DNA from: Incurvaria masculella
Taxonomy: Eukaryota; Arthropoda; Insecta; Lepidoptera; Incurvariidae
Direction: 5' to 3'
Assembly: GCA_946894095.1 (NCBI GenBank)
Contig: OX335642.1
Location: forward strand, 28,345,021-28,409,020
Length of the DNA: 64,000 nucleotides
In this document: one piece after another, positions 58,901 to 64,000 of the stretch
Layout: the number at the start of each line of letters is the position of its first letter
Position numbering within the stretch: position 1 is the stretch's first letter
The notes under the pieces: model-generated
Database searches by the model: none
The model's input: the letters and a program-made list of their open reading frames with translations, nothing else
What the model was told of the DNA's origin: nothing
Program-made: the position numbers and the translations under genes

Positions 58901-59569
58901 ATCTGAGCTTGCCGTATGTCACATATCGGCTTTACGATTAAGTAAGTAGGGTACCGTTTTGAAATTTTCAAAGTTCTGACAAATAGCCGGACATCCGGCA
59001 AAATCCCGAAGGATGGTTAATTTCGAGGGTAACTCTCGCATCATGAAACTAGAATGTCATAATTAGCCATCCATTTCAGGTTCCAATTCCAATATGCTGA
59101 TAAATAATCTCCCAAAGCATCCCTTGAAAACTTTTGTAATAGCTAAACCATAGCCTGCTGTATTGTTTTTCGTTTGTGTGTCACACACACAAACACAAAA
59201 CAGACGAAAACTGACAAAAAAATCCTTCAGCTGCATACACCTACACTTCACATGCCTGCTTCCGTGAGCAATCTCTACCTGTGTTCACACGCACGGCGCT
59301 AAACCAACTAAATGCATCACCGTACATTTTTATTTCCTCGGTCTATATAATGCGAACGTCCAGGAAGTCACAGGATCGAGTGTCCCGGTCCCTTGGAGTA
59401 ATTGGTACTGTCTTCCTCCTCAGACTATGTGAAGTGTGTACAGTCGCGGTGACATTGAGGTATAACAGAATAGTGGAAATTTATTTAGAGTATGACGCGC
59501 TCTGCTCTACTCTGCGTGTTTTGCTTGGGCATTTAGAGGCAAGATTGTTGTATTTCATATGTCACGATC

Positions 59570-59680
59570 CGAAAGGTGTCAGGACCTCGGCTTTATTTGA
59601 GAACGACTCCATCGAACTGGACGGAAATCTAGAACAATTCTCACTATGTTTATTTAATGCGGTCGGCCTCAAGCCAGGGG
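59570..59680 (-). mobile_element. SINE fragment, strongly decayed (family S)
   Basis: GTGTCAGGACCTCGGCTTTA and CTCCATCGAACTGGACGGAA echo the reverse family sequence. It explains part of the 160-codon open frame at 59,281. Confidence 0.45.
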
Positions 59681-60284
59681 TATTTCGTAGCCGCCTAGAT
59701 CAAGATCAACAAAGCGTGGCAGAGAGCGATCAAGTTCTAATGCAAAGGGCGAAATTTTTATAAGACAATTTTGCTTTAGAGTCGGAGTTAAACTATAAAC
59801 CCTGGCGAATTGCGTGTCAGCGAATATTTTGCTTCAATTTTCTAATCATTGGTGTCGTTTCGGAATAACATACCATGATTCAGCAAAATTTTGTTGGGAC
59901 CATATTTTTTACGTTTTCTTCATTCTTTTCATTCACTTCTATTTGAGATATTGTCCAATGTTTACACTTAGGTATTTGAGGTTACATAGCGATATCTGGT
60001 TTCGAAGATAAAAATAATTGGTCGGGACATTCGTACGAAGAAAACCTTCGGATTACATGAACAATGCCCTAAACACTGAACTCTCCCGATATTTACATAA
60101 CTTAACGAATTTATTGCAAATTTTCTAATCGTTCAATCCGTCGGATTTCGGATTTAGATTCTACGCTACCGCTGTTTAACCTCAAATGAACAAAGACACT
60201 AATGTCGTCATCATTAAATGCACACAAAATATCAAGTTGACACTTACATTTGTCCGGCATTGTACATCTTTCGCACCGCACACC

Positions 60285-60355
60285 AGGAATCCCAGTGGTT
60301 AGCGCGCGCACTCGTCCGTGCGTCCTGTGTCCCCTTTCAAGACGCGGGGGCAAGT
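60285..60355 (+). mobile_element. tRNA-like SINE head fragment
   Basis: CCCAGTGGTTAGCGCGCGCA is box A-like; CCTTTCAAGACGC is a weak box B. Confidence 0.4.
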
Positions 60356-60534
60356 GACATTCGTACGCGAGGCTCCATCTAGATTTATATTGAGGACAAC
60401 GAATGACCAGTCACATGGGGTTCATTGTCTGTTAGAATATTTCGTCAGGAGTTGTTAGCTTCCGCAGGGCTTCTGAAAGGCTCTTAGCTGAGGGGTGCGG
60501 GGACGTGCCTTCTATGACATCTCATGGCCTCGAA

Positions 60535-60800
60535 ACCCACCCCGTTCATGCACCACTTTCTTTCTCTTTCTGAGACGGATAAGTGCATTTCATCACGAAT
60601 GCGACCTGGAGGTCCGAAACTAGGTGGTGGGGTTCAAGCCCCCCCGAGTTGTACCATCGCATCGCAAAATATCCGTGTTTTCCATGAATTTAACTGAAGT
60701 CGTGGCCATAGCACCTTATTCCTGCGGAAATGAGGTTTCGTGAGGTAAAATGACAGGGTGTGCTTTAATGCGTCCATGTCCAGTTACATACAAAAAAACA
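60535..60800 (+). mobile_element. SINE body with 5' spacer of tRNA-headed type
   Basis: TTTCTTTCTCTTTCTGAGAC and GATAAGTGCATTTCATCACG match the head-body spacer of the 41,608 and 62,196 copies. Body shortened; GTCCAGTTACATACAAAAAA tail. Confidence 0.7.
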
Positions 60801-61152
60801 CAAAGAAATCTTACATCTTGCGAGACACATACCCGATTTTGATGCGGTTTTTGTCTACATGTAGGGTGTGGATTGTGGGTCCATGTCCAGTTACATAAAA
60901 AAACTTATAAGAAAAGCTTATAACTTGCGAAACCCATACTCGATTTTGATGCGGTTTCTGTCTACATGTAGGGTGTGGATTGTGCGTCCATGACCAGTTA
61001 CATAAAAAAACTTGAAAAAAAACGCATACCCGGTTTTGATACGGTTTCTGTCTACATGTAGGGTGTGTATTGTGCGTCCATGTCTAGTTACATAAAAAAC
61101 GTATAAAAAAAGCTTATAACATGCGAAACACATAGCCAATTTTGATGCGGTG
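60772..61152 (+). repeat. ~107-bp minisatellite seeded by a SINE tail
   Basis: Units begin GTCCATG.CCAGTTACATA at 60,772, 60,879, 60,986 and 61,075 (the third unit is about 90 bp). Each contains GATTTTGATGCGGTTTCTGT and CTACATGTAGGGTGTG. Confidence 0.9.
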
Positions 61153-61674
61153 AGCAATCGGGTCAAATTTTAGAGTAGTCGCGGGCAATGAGTAGCATAT
61201 AAACGTGCCTTATTCTCATGAATACTAAGGGTATTTTTGTTTTTTTTTGGGTTTTTGGGCGGGTTTGTTGCCAGTTATCTTTTCTGGGGCATAGGATTTC
61301 GGTCTTTGTAAACAATTTACCACCTCGAGTGTACCCTTGCATATCGCGTATGCTCGTATTCAATTGCTTCACCACTTATCGCCGCGCGTAAGCCGCGGCC
61401 CCCCGAGTTGATTGACCTAGTTAGAGCAACATGCGCCGGAGATTCTGTCAACGCGCTCCAAGTATAAGTTACTCACCAAAGATTATGTCGGTCAAGTGGG
61501 AACTAGGGGGTGACGTGATCTACATATGAACTGAAAACCGATGCAAATTGAGGAAAATTGTTTTTTCAGTTCTACATGATTATGGGTATAAGGAGCAATT
61601 GATTGAAGCTGAAAAATAGACCTGATTTACTACATTGATTGTGGTTTTTTTTAAATAAAAACCGGTATGGTTTA

Positions 61675-62078
61675 CTGTGCTGAGGACCAAAGGTGCTCAG
61701 AAAAGCCAAATACCATACCAGCGGATTCGCTGACTATTTCTGAGCTATCGATCAGTACATGGTAGTTCCTGTAGAACAGACTGAGCGACCCCACAAACAA
61801 TCTGTGGCTCAGGGACTCCAAGCCAGCGGTAGTTGTGGGTCCAATAAGAAGACCGGCAGTGCGATTACGAAGCACGAAACGGGGGAGGTTGGTTGTATTT
61901 AACAGCTAAATTGCGATAACGAAGCACCGGTAACCGCAGTGCGATTACGAAGTGCGAAATTAAGTGCGGTTAGTACCCAAAAGTGACATATTTTGTAATC
62001 GAAAGCCGTCCGTTTGCTGTCAATTTGGGGTAGGTGCGGCACCTACACCTCATGTCGCGCTTCGTAATCGCACTGCCG
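61675..62078 (+). repeat. Interspersed repeat with perfect 20-bp inverted repeat
   Basis: CTGAGGACCAAAGGTGCTCA opens a family also seen at 7,546 and 8,400. Within it CGGCAGTGCGATTACGAAGC (61,854-61,873) has an exact inverted copy at 62,059-62,078, and a direct near-copy at about 61,936. Confidence 0.75.
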
Positions 62079-62195
62079 CTCGCCGCTGAATTCCCGACGC
62101 CAACACGTAATCGTCCCTTTTCATATGTGAAGAATACACATATTAGGCCGATGCATCGGCCTGCTATGTGATTTGTACAGAAGTAGTCGTTGTTC

Positions 62196-62592
62196 TGAGC
62201 GGCTCGTAGCCTAGTGGCGCGGGGACTGGCCTAGCGTACCAGAGGTCTGGGTTCAATTCCTCTCCCCGACATGCACCACTTTCTTTCTCTTTCTGAGTTC
62301 GAAAAGTGCATTTCGTCACTAATGCGAGCTGCTCCATGGTTCGGAATCCATGTAAAACTGTAGGTCCCCTCCCCTACTAAGTGGTAGGGGTTGGTACCAT
62401 CGCATTGAATGAAAAGATTGTCGAAGCGGCAATGAAAAATTATCCTTGTTTTCCATCCAGTTCAATGTATCCGTGCTCATAAAGGGAAGGTCCTGGCATG
62501 GCACCTAATTCCTTCGGGAATGTGGTGTATTAGGCTTATATCATAACGGTAGTTATGTGGTATTAGCCATCCATGTCAGGTTGCATAAAAAA
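62196..62592 (+). mobile_element. SINE with tRNA-like head (family S, full length)
   Basis: Head GGCTCGTAGCCTAGTGGCGC, GTCTGGGTTCAATTCC; spacer TTTCTTTCTCTTTCTGAGTT; body GGTTGGTACCATCGCATTGA..GGCATGGCACCTAATTCCTT; tail GGTTGCATAAAAAAAA. The best preserved box B of the set. Confidence 0.92.
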
Positions 62593-62599
62593 AAGTTGT

Positions 62600-63055
62600 A
62601 CCGGTGAAAAGAACCTTCTGCAACGGTATAGGATTCCAAGTTTCTGCGATGCAAAAATGCCGAAAGCCGACGTCTTTGAAGATGTTGCAGCCCAGTAATG
62701 AACAAGTGTGTACCAAAAAGACTAAACTGAATGCGCCTGGACCTCACCTAAGAGGTACCCGACGACACGCCCATAGGCTTTCGGACTTTCTCGGTGCTGC
62801 GTAAACCATGCTGCCCAAACTGGAGCTTCTTCATACCATTTTTAAGGGCTCCAGGCTGTACTTTAGGGGAAATACCTCGTCAGGCAGAAGGTACATTCCA
62901 CAGTTTACTAACTGTTAGATAAAGGAGAAATGATTGCTGGATCCAATTCAAGGAATGAGGACAGTGAGTACCTAGATGTATTATTAAATCTGTCGTGCAT
63001 ACCGTTATTACATGGTTATTAAACTCTCTGTTACCTTTATTTGGTACTCTTTATG
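62600..63055. other. No recognisable gene
   Basis: Short open frames only. Confidence 0.5.
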
Positions 63056-63059
63056 CTTT

Positions 63060-63440
63060 CATGTAGGATTACCATCTCTAAAATTTGGCAACCAGGACAA
63101 GACGTGAAAATACCCGTGAAACCCCCGGATTTTAGAGCTCAGAACCCGGACATGTCAACAGGTTTTTTTAAACAGTGTAATAAAAAAACAGTTGAAAATA
63201 TCTTCAATCACCTTTTTATTTATTTTCAGACCTTAAAATTTAATTTAGTGATATTTTATCATCATTTTAAATGTACTTACATAAAAAACAGAATATTATT
63301 ACAGCATGTTACAAATTGTTTTACAAATCAGTTAGATTTTTTTAACCCGGACTACAAGTGAAGCCCCGCCCGGACGCTCCCCGGATGCCCTCAAAACTAG
63401 GACAAATCCGGGGAAACCCGGACGGATAGACCAAACAGTG
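63060..63440 (+). repeat. Dispersed repeat (mirror of 58,778)
   Basis: ACCATCTCTAAAATTTGGCA, ACCCCCGGATTTTAGAGCTC and AACCCGGACATGTCAACAGG match 58,778-58,900 in reverse complement. The far end has TCCGGGGAAACCCGGACGG. Confidence 0.75.
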
Positions 63441-63769
63441 GCCAAAATGTTTGCCACTGTTTTGTTTAAAACGAGCTTTCATTTAATTTCATTCCCTACC
63501 TGTTGCGCGTTGAGCGATGTTTTTTTACTGTTAGCCAAGACATATTTACTAGTACAAATGACTTTAAGTTATTTGTAGGCACATATTTTCATTGAGTTAC
63601 ACGTGCACCGAAAATTAAAAGAAGACCCTTTTTCAATGGCAAAAGTATCCGAAAACGCACATTGTTCATGTGTATGTTTTCTTGGACACCTGCGAGCGAT
63701 TGAACTGCATCACTCACACATCCTGCAGGAAGACATTGTTTTGTATCGACTGCATATCTTTTTCCGTCT

Positions 63770-63950
63770 CTCTCTCACGCGAACATTTAGCTACATTGGT
63801 CTCGCTTCCAACCCCTGCGCTCGCGGCGGAGGAGGGAGTATGCGCGAGTGTGTGTGCAGGAATCGGTCGGCCGGAATTTCGATGAAACCAACTTCAGTTC
63901 GCATTCGTCCTCTGCCTGCGTAGTGCGTGCGCCCGGACGCGCAATGCAGT
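63770..63950 (+). promoter_or_regulatory. Possible CpG-rich promoter
   Basis: GC/CpG-rich block (GCGCTCGCGGCGGAGGAGGG, GCGTGCGCCCGGACGCGCAA) with a TCAGTT insect-initiator-like site near 63,894. The gene would lie beyond the window. Similar GCGGAGGCGGCATGCGCGAG occurs at about 28,513, 340 bp before the candidate exon at 28,851. Confidence 0.3.
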
Positions 63951-64000
63951 TTAGGCGGGAAATATCCTAACCTAAAAACGTGTAGGATGCGGGGTGGTGT

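Noticed and set aside
59281..59763. 160-codon plus-strand open frame
   Set aside because: Its C-terminal third overlaps a decayed antisense SINE, and the rest has no recognisable feature.

Overview
This is a eukaryotic window, most likely from a moth or butterfly (Lepidoptera). It has two intron-bearing, conserved nuclear genes, no bacterial-style ORF packing, a Helitron with the ends typical of lepidopteran Lep1-type Helitrons, a hAT element, LINE 3' tails of lepidopteran type, and very many short interspersed repeats. The species cannot be named from sequence alone. Most long open frames are chance frames or repeat-derived.

Region by region. (1) 1-8,900, plus strand: the 3' two thirds of the nucleoporin gene Nup62. 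It has eight exons from the window edge to a stop at 8,048; all splice phases agree and together they encode about 365 residues. An FG/Ser-Thr-Ala-rich part is followed by the Nsp1_C coiled coil. The sixth exon in the window sits at the head of a 231-bp tandem array that repeats most of that exon four more times plus a degraded sixth copy. (2) 10,959-14,871, minus strand: a complete six-exon HUS1 gene of 297 residues, the 9-1-1 DNA-damage clamp subunit, with all phases consistent and a polyA signal 18 bp past the stop. The two genes converge tail to tail. (3) 15,000-22,200: repeat-rich intergenic DNA. It holds a nuclear copy of mitochondrial 16S rRNA (about 16,580-17,005), a head-to-tail pair of TTAA-flanked MITEs, and a weak candidate first exon at 17,433. 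(4) 22,393-29,000: a CpG-rich candidate coding exon at 22,393; a fold-back repeat with a tRNA-Leu-like segment; a three-level nest (Lep1-like Helitron inside a hAT element inside a TTAA MITE); and a candidate first coding exon at 28,851. (5) 29,000-64,000: no recognisable conserved gene. It is filled with decayed LINE ends, SINEs, MITEs, minisatellites and a recurrent repeat carrying (CCGT)n and CCGACTCGCAC motifs, about 12 copies across the window.

The two named genes act in separate processes: nuclear pore transport (Nup62) and the replication/DNA-damage checkpoint (HUS1). I see no new multi-gene system. The observations most worth a second look are the homogenised exon array in Nup62, a SINE family whose shared body carries either a tRNA-like or a 5S-rRNA-like head, the NUMT, and the nested transposons.
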